Shown piece after piece: positions 11,305 to 23,814 of a stretch of DNA of 64,000 nucleotides. Numbering within the stretch: position 1 is the first letter of the stretch; each line of letters begins with the position of its first letter. The DNA is taken from assembly GCF_000208745.1 (NCBI RefSeq), contig NC_030858.1, positions 26,742,398 through 26,806,397 of the forward strand. The letters run 5' to 3'. The translations under genes were made by a program, and so were the position numbers. The notes beneath the pieces were generated by a model. It saw nothing but the letters and a program-made list of their open reading frames with translations. It was not told where the DNA came from and made no database searches. The stretch comes from Theobroma cacao (Eukaryota; Streptophyta; Magnoliopsida; Malvales; Malvaceae).

Positions 11305-14222
11305 ATGTCAAACTACACACGGGAGTCACACACTGTAGAAACTCCTGATGGGGTCAAGCTCAGCACAAGAGTTTTCAAACCAAAAGAAGAGATCAAAGAC
11401 AACAACCTAGTCATAGTTCTTGTCCATCCATACTCTGTCTTGGGTGGCTGTCAGGCTCTTTTAAAGGGGATGGCTTCTGGGTTAGCTGACAAAGGTTACA
11501 GGGCTGTTACTTTTGACATGAGAGGAGTTGCAGGGTCAACTGGAAGCGCTTCTCTTACAGGTTTTGCTGAAGTTAAGGATGTTGTTGCTGTCTGCAATTG
11601 GGTTTCTCAAAATCTTTCTTCTGACAAGATCTTGTTGGTGGGTTCTTCTGCAGGTATGAATTTTAAATATCGTCTTAGCTTGTTTCTTTTTTTTAAAATT
11701 TTTTTTTGCAAATATCTTGGTTTTTGGTATGGAGAACTATTTTGGGTTTTTGGGTGGTGATTAGATTGTTGTTTTAAATTTAGATCCCAGTAAAACAGGT
11801 ATTAGATTCTTATGTACTTAATTTACTTTAAAAAGGAAGTGAAAAAAATTTAAGTTAACTTCTTTCTAACACTGAATGGAAAGTTGATTGGACAAGTTCT
11901 GTTTCTATGATTTATAGGCTAATTTAAATATAACTTGCTGGTCAAGTGCTAATCATATAAATTGATTAAATAGGTATTTTTGGTTTTAGGTTTATCGATA
12001 TATGTGGTGTGTTGTTTGACGAAAACTTTTACTTGGCTTTTTTATTATTATTATTTTAGTTCGAAGTCACTTGCCATCTTCTTGTTAATGGTTCCAGATA
12101 TTACGATGATTACTTTCTGAATTTGGAAAAATTACCAAACTTGTAGACGAGTACAGGAAATGTTAAGAGGTTTGATTTGTTGTTTAGGAAATGGTTTGTT
12201 GGAAAATTTGATATTTTCCACAATTTTTGGAAAAGCATGCCTCTCTGTCTCTGATAGTTGTTTGAATCATCATCAAAAAAGATGGATGAAACTTATTTCA
12301 ATATGCGCTTGATGACCAAGTTAGTGTTAAACTTGAAATTAGATGGTTTGAGTGGTACACTGCTGGTTGGTTAACTAACACACAGATACAGGACAATGGC
12401 CTATTGGTAGCCACTGAGAAAGGAGGCCTTAAGTTCAGCTCCTCCCTGACCAACTATCTGCAATGATCAAAAGGCTTTGTCCCTCAGAGATATTTAAGTA
12501 TTAAGAGTAATATCAGCACTAGCTTTATAAGTAAAGGTGGTACTGTGTGCCTTGATTTTTATTATTGGCTAAGCCAAAGGTAATTCGTGGAGCTCTTGTT
12601 TGCTCTATGCTCCACTTTATTTGTAAAGGTGAAGGTTGCCTGGGTTATTATTTTTGGCTAGTTCTGAGCCAAATTGACAAGTTCTCTTTCCCACTATGCT
12701 TTGCTTTATATGTAAAGGTGAGTGGTTGCCTGGATTCTTATTAAAGGCCAAGTCGAAGGCAAATTGGTGAGTTTGTTTCCCCTCTATGCTTGAAGTTACC
12801 GGAAAATTTACTTGTTTATTGTGTAAGTTGACTGATATTTTATCTTGAGTGGTAAATGAACTATTGGATATACAGTTTTTCTTCAATAAAGATAAATTAT
12901 TGATGTGCAATGGATTTTGTGCAGTGTTTGGGCTTACTGCTGGTGTAATTACATACTTAAAAAGTATTGGTGTTAGTTAGCAACTGTTATTTTGGTGACA
13001 ATTGCATCAATGATTATGAGGGAAAAGTTTTTGTTGGTAGATTCAGTTAGTTTTTGAACAGCAGATTTGTTGTGGAACCAGTCTGATAATTATGCAATTG
13101 AGTTTTCGAAGGTCATGCTTTTTATATATTAAAAATAATCATTTTGAGGTATCACATGCTCTTTTTGTGTCATTAATTTAGAGCATGGATTGCTTGCTGT
13201 GTCCCGGTAAATCGCTTGGCTACAATGTGGTAGAGACCCATAATATTGATGTGCTGAAAATAAAGTTTTGTTTTTTAAATTGAGTTTCTGTTGCTGGTCA
13301 GAGAAAAATGGGTGCTTTTGTAAAAGTCAATATTCATTTTTCCTTCTTACAAAGTTGATGGTAGTGAAATATTTTGAGTGCTGGTCACTCAATAGTTGAG
13401 AGGTTGAGAGAGGTCCTCAGAAGAAAGAAACAGAAAAACAGAAGTATGTGTGTGGGTGGTGGTGGTGGGGGGTGGAAAGCAGAAGAAATGACTTGACTGC
13501 TGTAAACTTTCTGTAAATGCACAAGATTGGGTTCTGCCTTGGGATGTTCAGAACAGGCCGCTCGTAAGTGGCCGTGATCAATGGAGATTTTTTTTGTTAC
13601 AGGATTGTTCGCTAATAAATAAACAGGGCCATGTTCAATTGAATTTGCTGAAGGAGTCTGAGAAGGGAAACATGTTTCATAAATCATCCCTATCATTACT
13701 GAGCCATGTGATTGCCATTTGTATTCAGCATGTAAACCTATTTTTTCTTATTGCTTTACAGCACCTTATGTCAATTGATAGGGATATCTACCAACTTTGC
13801 AATTTGCAATGTGATATTGCCCCAGCTAGCATATTTTTTGGACGATGAAAGTATATGTAATGGCAGTTAACTTGACCTCATCCTCTGTTACAGGAGCGCC
13901 AATTGCAGGTTCTGCAGTTGATCAAATTGAGCAAGTTGTGGGCTATGTGAGTCTGGGGTACCCTTTTGGCATGATGGCCTCAATCCTTTTCGGACGGCAC
14001 CACAAAGCCATCCTACAATCCCCAAAACAAAAACTCTTTGTCATGGGAACTCGGGATGGATTTACCAGCGTCAAACAGCTGAAGAACAAGCTGCAATCTG
14101 CAGCAGGACGCAATGAAACACATTTGATCGAAGGAGTTAGTCACTTTGAAATGGAAGGCCCAGCTTATGATGCTCAGATGGTGAATCTTATCCTTGAATT
14201 TATTGCTTCCTTGACCTTGTAG
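11305..14222 (+). CDS. Alpha/beta-hydrolase fold protein
   Basis: Two exons, 11305-11653 and 13894-14222, give 225 aa. The junction is GT-AG with Gly117 split by the intron. The N terminus (residues 8-26) has the ETPDGVKLSTRVFKP opening strands of small esterase/dienelactone-hydrolase-like proteins, then VLVHPYS (~39-44, oxyanion-side HP motif). GSSAG at 113-117 is the nucleophile elbow with Ser115. MGTRDGF supplies a likely acid, Asp171, and EGVSHFEMEG the likely base, His200. There is no signal or transit peptide, so it is probably cytosolic. Substrate cannot be read from sequence. The 2240-base intron splits the elbow glycine; retaining it gives a stop at 11758-11760 and a protein lacking the acid and base. 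The gene converges on the EMSY-like gene 1.1 kb downstream. Confidence 0.9.
12385..12455 (+). mobile_element. Degenerate tRNA-derived SINE-like fragment in hydrolase intron
   Basis: TGGCCTATTGGTAGC (near 12397) resembles a Pol III A box. About 35 bases later AAGTTCAGCTCC resembles an eroded B box. Order and spacing fit a SINE head, but the match is weak and no end or target duplication was seen. Confidence 0.35.
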
Positions 14223-15356
14223 GGCAAGCAGACAGTTCTTAGACTAATGCTTGGTGGATTGCTGTGAAAATTTGCCGCCTTAAAACTCTGTTATTGGTTT
14301 TGTATATGCTGATTTTTATATATTTGTGTAATTTGCAGGAATTTAGGGGGAGGGTTGGTTTCCATGCTGTCTAATCAAAGTGAAAACGTGGGTTCCACTG
14401 AACTTGGCTGCAATCAAATGAATAAGATTAAGGAGAAAAGGAGAGAACAAAGCGAACAAACAATATGAATATAAAACATTTTACATGGTCAGAGGTATTC
14501 ACCAGAATTTTAAAATTTTTTAAAAAAATTATACAAGCATTTTCCTAGCTTACGGTTGAATCCAAGGTTACAATTAAGAGTTAAACTGATAACTAAAAAG
14601 ACTATGAACCAAGACACTGCTGGTGGCATGTCCAGGATATAACAAAGATACAATCACTAAAAAAGGCAGAGGCTACTGGATTGGATGGATGTACAAAGCT
14701 TGGCTAAAATCGCATGTCGTCTCGCTGACTATCTCTTGTCACTTTTATTGCCATCACATCCATCAACCATTCTACCATTACCCATCTCATCCCACTGCCG
14801 TTTTCTCCATGCTCTTTCTTGATCCATTGATTGCCCTCGTGAAAATGGATGTTCTCCATCTGCTTTTAAAGCCAAACAAATAAATAAATAAAAAAAATAA
14901 CAGTCGGCATTCTTCTTCATCAATAAAGCCATAAAACCTCTTTAACTGCTTAGAGCCATATACCCCATTCATTGAGGTAACTAAAAACTCGTTTGGTGGT
15001 ACAAGAGAGATCACATAAGCTTAACACATGTCACAAGATTTTTCCGTTTTGTTGTTTTTCCCTTTCTTATTTGCAGTATGTTTTTCCTCTTGCTGATGTT
15101 GAAGTTGCATGAGCAGCAGTTAATTCACAAGTTAAGACAATTCCTATGCTATAGATGATGTAATCGTGCCTGTTTGAAATTTGAATCATAGCATTCATTC
15201 TTATGAGAATGGGAGTGGGGGGAGAAACAATAATTAATTGGAAAGTTGTACACCTTTGCTACAGGTAAACTGAACATCCAAAAGCTACAATTAGATGATA
15301 CAACAGAAGATGGTGCATCCTTATTTTAACTATTATATAAACATGATTATATGTAA
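14223..15356. other. Convergent intergenic region (two 3'UTRs)
   Basis: The tract lies between the stops of the hydrolase (+) and the EMSY-like gene (-). Both 3'UTRs should fall here. Open frames at 14600-15010 have no family resemblance. Confidence 0.5.
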
Positions 15357-18300
15357 TTAGTTATTACCACTTTCACCGTCAGATGCATCTTCAAGCCTTG
15401 CAATTGCTTCTACTAGGGCTTGTTCATGCTCCTGCAATGATGGGTATCTATCCATCATGATCACTGCAATAGCTGATACAGAACAATGCAAGAAAACTAT
15501 TACAATATCACACTTACTTTCAGCACTTTCTTTGCTTTCTCAATCTCCATGGGATCAGGTTGGCCTGCACCAAAAACTTTTTCCACCTGTTCAAAATTTC
15601 CACAATTAGAAAAGAAGGGCACCACATTCAACAATTGCAGTCTATTAGATGATCTTCCAGCAGCAATTATACCTCCTTAATTAGAGTATCTGTATGAAGT
15701 ATCTCAATATCACCCAAAACCTTTTTCCCAATACCATTTTGCGCCAAAGGAAAATCTTTTTTGGCGTGACCCTTTAAACTTCCCCTACCTCTGCCTGCTC
15801 CGGCAACTCCACCACCACGTGCCATGGACTTCTTAATCCCACGGCCTGGTCCAGGGCGGCCACCTCTACGGGACATTCCAGGATCATCACCTTCCCATCT
15901 AATGTCCTCAGGAGATATCTACCAATATAAATATAACAATCAGTGGAAGGCAGGAAAGCATATTCCAAAGGACTTATTCCAATGTTCTACTGTATGATCG
16001 AAAAAGAGTGGATAATTGAAATACTATTCTTACTGCCCAAGATGGCCAAAGAAGTAATAAAAGGCAAAAAAAAAAAAGGCCAAAGAAGTCCTAGGATACT
16101 GAGACAAGTTACAGTTGACAAAATTACCACTTCTGCATGAAATAATTTAAGCTTAGCACAATGTTATGTACAGTGTATAGTGATCATACAACAGTTCCAA
16201 AACATGGACCCTATCCTTGGAATATAATGCACAGCCCTTAATAAGTTTAGTAAGGCAGAATGATAGTAGTGCGAGAAAATTATCAACATATGCAGACAGT
16301 TAATAATATTGGTTAGTAATAGCAACTAGAATTTAGTTAGATCAACAACTTGGAAACATATTACGCCATCACATGATCCTTATTATTATTGATAAATATT
16401 CCAAAATACATGCAAGAGTAACTTGGGAACCTCCTAAGTATTATAATTCCCAGCCATAAACTGCATGCAAATTCATGAAAATCATATTGATCATTGGTTA
16501 ACTAGTAAGCTTGACAATGTTTTGTAACTCTACGAGATATAAACAATATCTCTGGACAAAACTGGCTCAAGACACAAGGATAGACAGGCATATAAATTCA
16601 TGCAATTTCTGATGAATGGCATAGAAAGTTCCCAAGAAACAGATACTACAAAATTAAAAGTTGATTTTGTTAAAAATTGTACATTAACATAGTAACTAAA
16701 GATAAAACAGGTCAAAAGCAATTATACATTGTATGAAATAGCACTAAAATGCAACAATTCTACCTCTTTGAGATTGACCCATTCCCAGGTTTCATCTGCC
16801 GTATTAATATCATAAACCAAAGCATGCCGCCCCTATCAATATGGAAAAAAAAGATTATGAAGATATCCATCAATCAACAGAATACTGTAAAAAAAACTGT
16901 GAAATATACCTCAACCGGGTTATAGTCCGTTATAACAGCCTCATAGAAATGGTTGTCTTCAGGCCACCTTGTCCAAACTTTCCTTCCGATTAATGGATCA
17001 TATGGTGCTGCTTCAGCAGGTTCATTTGTTGCAAAGGCCCCAGAAGAGGTACGATTAGGAGCCTGGGGCCTTACAGGAAGACCTGTGGAAGGGTACTGCG
17101 TCGACTTCATTGAGGATGCAGCAAAATCATCATAAGTAAATAATGAAAGTAGAACACATATCCCATTCATTAGCTTTTCTCATGTCTCTTAAAATGAATT
17201 AACTCACTGATTTTGACTTCTTGCTCTTTGCTCCAGGGAGAGGACCTCGTCTCAGGGCCGATGAAGATGGTTGCATTGATGGATGCAATGCAGGAGATGG
17301 GGCACCCATAGATAATGAAGCTACAGACTGCGACGTTTTTTGCTTCTTGCGTGATCCAGAAACTGTAGGACTAGGAACAGTGTCATGAACAGGCTGACTA
17401 GTACTGAGCATCCCAGGCTGGAGCCCACTTGCTGTTCTCCATTCCCTAACAGCAAGAATTTATCAAAGTTCCCATTAAAATGCAGAACTGACCAGTAGTC
17501 ATTAGATATTTGATTGAATGGCATAGTATTATCAGACCTTATTCTCCGGAGGATATCATCAGCATTAACCCTCAACAGAAGCTCCCTATGTTCCTCATCT
17601 GATACTCTCAACTCCTTTCTGAGTTCAGTAATTAAACTTTCCTTCTCCTGAGAGGGAAAATGCATATAGTGTAAATAGCTTTAAAACCTACTCGACATAA
17701 TCTTTATGGGAAATATTATTGAATAAAAGATTTTGACAAATACCCAAGTTAAGGCATCTGATTGAGCTTTGAAGGCCCGCAAGACCGAACTGTATGCTTC
17801 CTGCTCTATGAGATGGATTTGAGTTTCCATGTCACTGTGCATCCTAGGCAAAGGAGCAGAACCTACAACTGCTGATCTTCCATTCCCTGCAGCAGTGCGA
17901 CCCCCTCTTTGAAACCTATTCTGATGTGAAGGAGGGAGGTCATCATCTGTTCCTGCAGTTGTTTCACATCAGAAAGATTCATTATTAGAGTTAAGCTTCT
18001 AGGATGTGGCACAATTTATGCCAGAGTTCAGAGGTAATAATGAAATCTTTTTACCATTTTTATACCCCCGATTAGCAAAAGAAATCTGGTTATATTCAGA
18101 ATCTTTCATAAGGTTACCAGCAGTTATATCATTTCTTCAAAGCACCCTTTTATAAACATTATAGAACACTTCCAAACGATGCAGAAATTGCAACATTGAG
18201 AAAGAGAGAAAGGGATGTGAGAAAATGGGAGCCTGAACCCTAAATACTTACTCAAAATTAACCAAGGAATGCATCAATTAATCAAGCTGACAAAACCAAG

Positions 18301-18408
18301 TTTTTCCATCTCAAAATCATTTAGTAAAAAAAATAAAAAAAAAAAGATAAATCGAAAACAAAACTTTTAACTCAACTCACCACTGCTATCAGAAAGCCCA
18401 TAGTCCAT
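15357..18408 (-). CDS. EML: EMSY-like protein (ENT plus Tudor-like domain), EML3/EML4 type
   Basis: Nine coding exons on the minus strand: 18381-18408, 17744-17952, 17538-17647, 17208-17445, 16910-17104, 16764-16832, 15673-15918, 15518-15586 and 15357-15431, giving 412 aa in frame. The start [20 protein letters not shown] is characteristic of plant EMSY-like proteins. The ENT domain lies at ~50-120 ([20 protein letters not shown]). A Ser/Pro/Lys linker with a KSKKSK patch follows. The plant Tudor/agenet-like domain is at ~231-295 ([17 protein letters not shown], then [20 protein letters not shown]). An RG/GRG-rich basic stretch (~305-340) precedes a C-terminal coiled coil (~366-405). The family reads H3 lysine methylation and acts in immunity, flowering and seed development. 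Exon 5 has a second possible acceptor 9 bases downstream. It converges with the hydrolase gene. Confidence 0.95.
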
Positions 18409-19830
18409 GACAGCTCCTTTAAATTCAGTCTTCACTAAACTCTATGATAACACTTTGAACCAATAGAAGCACCAGAAGCAAGCTGCTAAGTTGTTCAGCA
18501 AGACAAGGTACAAATCCTGGAAACAATAAAAATCCCATGAAGTCATAAACTTCAGCTACAATGAGAACCTCAATCAACTAAACTAGCTATAAACTCACTG
18601 TTCTCATTTTCTGTGCTACAGGAATTGAAAACAATAGATTATAAAAATAACCCCAGCTCAATCCAAGAACCTTAAAATATGCCTATAATTTTACGCAGGG
18701 AAATTCCAATTGTAACTTCTTATCACTTCAAACTAGCTATGAAATCAATACGAAAAAAAAAATGATAGTGAGTGTTTTTGGTGTTTTACGAGTTAAATTT
18801 TGTGATTTAGGTTTGTGGCTTAACGAATTCGACTCAGTAACTGTTCCTAATTATGTATCAAAACACCAATTATTGATGTACCAATTGGTTACTATTAGAT
18901 TCTATAGGCATGTTTGGATACAAAAGCAGATAATATTTTGAAGAATTAAAAATTAAAAATGTATCTCTTTTTGAAGAAGAAAATACATGAGTTTTTACTT
19001 TTATATAGAACAATTATGTTAGAATTGGTACTGTATTTTAATCATTTATTCATTTTTAAAACAATTATGATTTTGCTTTCATCATTTACTGTTCCTTTAT
19101 ACCAACTGGCATTTCATGAAGCAAAAAGCATTTAGCCAATAAAAAAAAAGAAAACAAGCAAATTCATTGAAACAAAACCCTAACTCCCAAAATTAAGTTC
19201 TTAACTAAGAAGATGATGCAAAGATACAAACTTTCTATACTAAGTTAAGCTTCACAATTGTTTAACCAGTCCCGCCACCTTAAAACCAAGCCAAAAAAAA
19301 ATACATAGTAAAAATTCAATTTTAAGTAAAATTCATCAAGGAGAAACCCTAAATTCACAAAATTAAGCTCCTGAATTACACAAAGAAAATCACAAAATGT
19401 TACCAGCTCACCTTGCCCGTCCAAAGCCCTCCTATATTGAGAACCGAAAACCAATTATTTCACCCAAAATTCTTGAAATTTCAACCAAAATTCACTTCCA
19501 ATCAGCTCTGAAAGCAATAAAATTCAACGAATCTCTTTCCCAAAACTATCTCCGAGCGCTCCAACGATGAAAAAGAAGGATAATTTATCAGGAAATTCTT
19601 CGAGTCCCAAGCAAAATCGAATCAAATAAGCTCCCAAAAAGTCAAAATTTTGAGAAACTAATTTGCTGCGTTAGAAACAAAATCAGTGCTTCGAATTTTC
19701 GAAATTGTTTGAAATTTGAGCCAAGAGCGGGGATTCCGAGGGATTGAAGAGCGATTTGTCGATTCAAAATGGGGATAAATTAGGGTTTAGAGTGTGAATT
19801 TTTGTCTGAAGAGATTTGGTTTGGATTACG
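18409..19830 (-). other. EMSY-like 5'UTR with probable leader intron
   Basis: On the minus strand a good acceptor (TTTTTATTGTTTCCAG) ends at 18517 and a good donor (GCAAG then GTGAGC) opens at 19411. This predicts an 895-base leader intron, a 5'UTR exon at 18409-18516 and a first exon upstream of 19412. Leader introns near the ATG are common in plant chromatin genes. No transcript evidence is available, so the exact exon limits are inferred. Confidence 0.5.
19780..19788 (-). promoter_or_regulatory. telo-box (AAACCCTAA) near the EMSY-like transcription start
   Basis: The minus strand carries AAACCCTAA once, flanked upstream by a CT-rich run (complement of 19828-19889). Telo-boxes plus pyrimidine patches are common near start sites of plant genes active in dividing cells. 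A single copy makes a telomeric origin unlikely. Confidence 0.45.
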
Positions 19831-19989
19831 AGAGAAAGAGAGAGTTTGTGTGTGTGTGGGTGTGTGTGTTTGAGAGAGGAGAGAGAAAGAACGCGGACTT
19901 GAAATCTGTTTTTGTGGCGCTTTCTTTAGTTCAGTTAATAATTCAGTTTGAGTTCCGCTTTCCAGGCCTGTATTGCACATCGTTTTGTT

Positions 19990-21749
19990 CACTAGCGTTT
20001 GTTTTTTCTGTTAAATGGAGTTGTAGGCTGCGTCATACGTGTTACAGCGTCATGCCGTCTTCGCCTTGCTCTTGTGTTTAAACTTAATAATAATAATAAT
20101 AATATTACTAGAGATAAATTGGTGCGTTCTATACGGTTAGTAGCAGACATGTTTTAGTACTTTTTTTTTATCATATTCTTTTATTCTATAAATTTTTTGC
20201 AGGTAAGGATTAATATAATTTGTTGTAATTAAAATTATAAAAATATGCAAATCCTTCAGAGGTTTGACGGGAATATATAAATTACTATTATGATCATTTG
20301 TAATTTTATACACTCGTTGTTAATTTAGTAACAAAAGTCGGTGATGGAAAACATAATCACATAAGATTTTGGTAGAGCTTTACAAAATAAAAACCTGTTT
20401 TACCTCTTCTCGAGGTTGGATTTGATGGAGTTTTTATAGCATATTGTTACAAAATATATGCACTATAGTTAATCTAGTCTATGAATGTATTGCCAACACT
20501 CGTAAGTATGTACAAAAAATAGAGTGCAAGTGTACAATAAAATATGTAGTCTCAGAAACAAAAGCATGAGGCATTCTAACATATAGTTGGCAAACAGATT
20601 TTAGTGCTTCTTTTCAACAGCAAATTCCCAAAAAAATTCAGCTTCAGCCATGCTTCTGTTAAGGGGTTGGTTTGGAGGGTGCCCTGGCTAGAAACAAAAG
20701 AGTGTACGTTTTGTTTACATTTGTGTTAAAGCACAATGGAAGATGCAATGATACAAATCATTAAGCAAGTGGAAATTTATTACTACTAAAAGCAAACAAT
20801 GCTCTTGTTTTTCCTTCTTTACTTTCATTCTCTTTTTCTTTAATATTTCCTTCGTTTTGTCCTTTTCTTTCTTTCTTTTCACAAGAGCTGTCGATAACCT
20901 ATTTTCGTCATTGCCGAGAGCAACTCGACGAAAGCAAAAAATAGCTGTGGCCTCTAGGGATATGCCCTTTGACTTGCGATCACATAAGCCATGGACAAAT
21001 TTTCTTTCTCTCTCAATTTTCCATTGTTTGATATTTTTTTATCTCGCGGAAGCCATGTAGCTTTGACTTTGTTCTCTCAAACTCCCACTTTTTTCTTCCG
21101 TATGAAAATCTAAACTGTCTCTCTCTTGGAAACTTTCATCATGATCATGATCATCATCATCCTTTGTAATTTTCACATAACAATATCTAATATCAAATTC
21201 TCTTTTAAGATTTATCCTTGTCCAATGATTTCTATTAAATTCTCACCCTTCACTGATTAGTTTGAATGCAATTGCAGTTGTGGGAAGAAATGAGTGAAAA
21301 TATGGAACAATATACGAATTAACCCTAGTTTAATATTTTTGGGTGGGCAATTCTTCTTTTTGGTTGGCGTTAGAATGTTTTTGAGGTATGCTCCCCGGGA
21401 AAAGTTCTCTGGCTACTTATGTGGTGACTAGTGGTGGCAAGGGCTGCTCTTTTGGCTGTTGCATTGTTGATAGAGGTGTTGCTTATCTAGAGATGGTACT
21501 AGAAGTTAGAGTGGTGGGTTCTTTGTCTACTCTCTCATCACAATCGAACATTTTATAGTTTTAAATTTCTGTTTTCATTGCCTTTGAGGTGCGACCTATT
21601 ACAAAAGTCTTTATTTAGTTAATCAAAGCCATAACATGTGAAACCCCATCTTGACGTAGGAGAATATATTAGGAAATCTTTAGATGAGCATGTAAATTTT
21701 ATATTTTGAACATCAAATTAGTTTTAACTTTAAAAAAGAATTCATTGTT
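19990..21749. other. Intergenic, no gene seen
   Basis: Contains an (AAT)n run at ~20086-20103 and otherwise A/T-rich unique-looking sequence. Open frames here, such as the one at 20857-21060, show no family resemblance. Confidence 0.4.
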
Positions 21750-21823
21750 ACATTGGTTGGCTGTCACTATTTAAGTAAAAATTTTTACATTGGTTGGCTG
21801 TCACTGTTTAAGTAAAAATTTTT
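21750..21823. repeat. Tandem duplication, 37 bp x 2
   Basis: Units at 21750-21786 and 21787-21823 begin ACATTGGTTGGCTGTCACT and differ at one base. The duplication is recent or conserved by conversion. Confidence 0.93.
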
Positions 21824-23338
21824 TTGAGTCTGGAAGGAATCAAAATATGTGATTTTTATAAAATAATCTATTGGAGGTAAAAAATGACAATAATGATTTC
21901 CTTGATATTTAGATAACCAAAAATGATTTTTTTTACAATTTTTGGAGTATTTTTAATGGTAAATGAGAATTGCAAATTTAATTTCAATCGAACATTTTTT
22001 ATTTTGTTTTTGAAACCAAAATTTAGATTTTGATTCTTTCGGATTTTGAATTTTTTTATATTTTTATTTAATCCAAATGGGGGTTGTATACTTATTTACA
22101 TTAAATATCTTAAATAAATGGAGAGTAAAAGAAAGAAGTAAATGTAAATAAGCTAAGCAAGCTTTTATAGGCAATCTATTTCAGAAATTGCATTCTGTCT
22201 TTAATGCATTGATACATGTTCATGATGTATCGATACAATTTTTCTAGAACCAAAAGAATCAATATATTGTCAAATGTATCGATACATTTCGTCAATTTTT
22301 GAAATACAAAAGAAGGCAAATGGATATTTTCACTTTCCAAAGTATAAATATGACCTATTCAACGAGGGTTTTTCATTCTGAAGCATTTTCCTCAGCTTTT
22401 CTCTTAACTCACAACTCGTTCAAACTTTCCACCTAAAGTAATCATTTTTGAAGATTGGAAGCTTGGTTTTGAGTTTTCATGAGCAATGTGACATTTTTCA
22501 ACTTTTTAATCTTTAAATCTTGATTTTTCTAGAGGTAAAGATATTGTTTTTATGCTCAAATTTTCTGTTGATAGTAGTTATCTTAAATATGTAAAGGAAT
22601 AAATTTATATAATATTCTATCTAAAATTAAAACCAATATAGTAATTAATTAATTCAAACAATTATTCCAAATAAAAGATTAGTGGAACCTAGTTGTTTAT
22701 TCAATCAAAATAACTTGAAAAAAAATAATAATAGTAATAACCCATAAAAAATTATCGATTTAAATAAAAAGTTTCTCTAAAAGATATATAATAAAAATAA
22801 ATGACGTATTTAATTACATTAGAATATTAAATATATTATTATAGAAATTGTAATTAGTAAAATTATATCCATAAACGCGCTCATTTTTGGCATCATTCAC
22901 GATTTTACCTTGACATAGCATACAACGTGCTTATTTTGTTGATGGGACGAGAATCTCGATGATGGGATTTTCTCAAAAGACTTGTAGAGATGAGTTCTTT
23001 TGGGGACATCCTTAGGTGAGGAAAATTTCTAGACTTCACCAAAGCGTTGAGCTGGTTTATGAATGATTTTTCGATCTAAGGTTTTCGCTTCCCATTATTT
23101 AAAATTAGTAAAGCATAACATCATTTTATACTTGTATCATGTGCATTCGTAACGTAGAATAATCATATTTTAGTTTTTTTAAAAAAATAAATAAATAATA
23201 GTAATAATAAATTAGAAAGAAAGATTAGAAAAAAAAAAGCAAGACATGTAAAATCAAGACTAAAAAAATATATAAGGAAACATAAAAATAAATAAAAATT
23301 GATATTCAAATAGGATAAATATGATTAAATGGTATAGT
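21824..23338. other. AT-rich repeats with GTATCGATAC-type motifs
   Basis: No gene. Between 22200 and 22290 there are several copies of a near-palindromic ATGTATCGATACA motif and relatives. The same motif recurs near 28775-29400 and 62780-62850, so it probably marks a dispersed repeat family. Confidence 0.4.
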
Positions 23339-23530
23339 TCGGAGAACGGACGTCACGGGAGTGCTAATCCTTCCCTGTGCGTAACTGTACTCTCGAACCC
23401 ACTCTAAAATTCGTAAACTAGTTTATTGTTTTTTAGACGGACTTAAAATTAATTTAGGACCTCGTCGACTAGAACAAAATCAATAGGTGATCAATCACAC
23501 TTAAATAAAAAAATATTGGTGGCGACTCTT
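23339..23530. mobile_element. Fragment of a gypsy-type LTR end
   Basis: The stretch with GTGCTAATCCTTCCC, GTAACTGTACTC and CGAACCC followed by TGGTGGCGACTC resembles a signature I associate with plant Ty3/gypsy LTRs. No paired LTR or target duplication was found, and it differs from the LTR-like sequence at 24.65-25.2 kb. Confidence 0.4.
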
Positions 23531-23814
23531 AAATCTCCACTTCTAGTGATCAGGTTCTTGGACTTACACGTTACAACAATATCATCATTTTTTTTTCTAC
23601 ATCACCATACAATAAAATGCTGTCAGGACGCCAAAATCGTTAAAGAGATGATCATTAAATTGAGATTGAGGAATTACATCATCAAATTCAAAAATTACCT
23701 AAGCAACTCGCAAAATGTGATGTTGCTTAAATCAACAACAATAGCTCCAAGATGGACCCACAAATCAAGCGACAAGAGTTGTATTGGAGGACTAGTTATT
23801 ACATGCCTTTGATT
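23531..23814. other. Unclassified sequence between LTR fragment and gag remnant
   Basis: It may be leader or gag sequence of the adjoining retrotransposon, but no motif could be assigned. Confidence 0.3.

Noticed and set aside
19780..19788. Interstitial telomere repeat
   Set aside because: Only one TTAGGGTTT unit; position near a gene start fits a telo-box.
20857..21060. 67-codon open frame upstream of the transposon region
   Set aside because: No family resemblance, no splice partners and biased low-complexity start.
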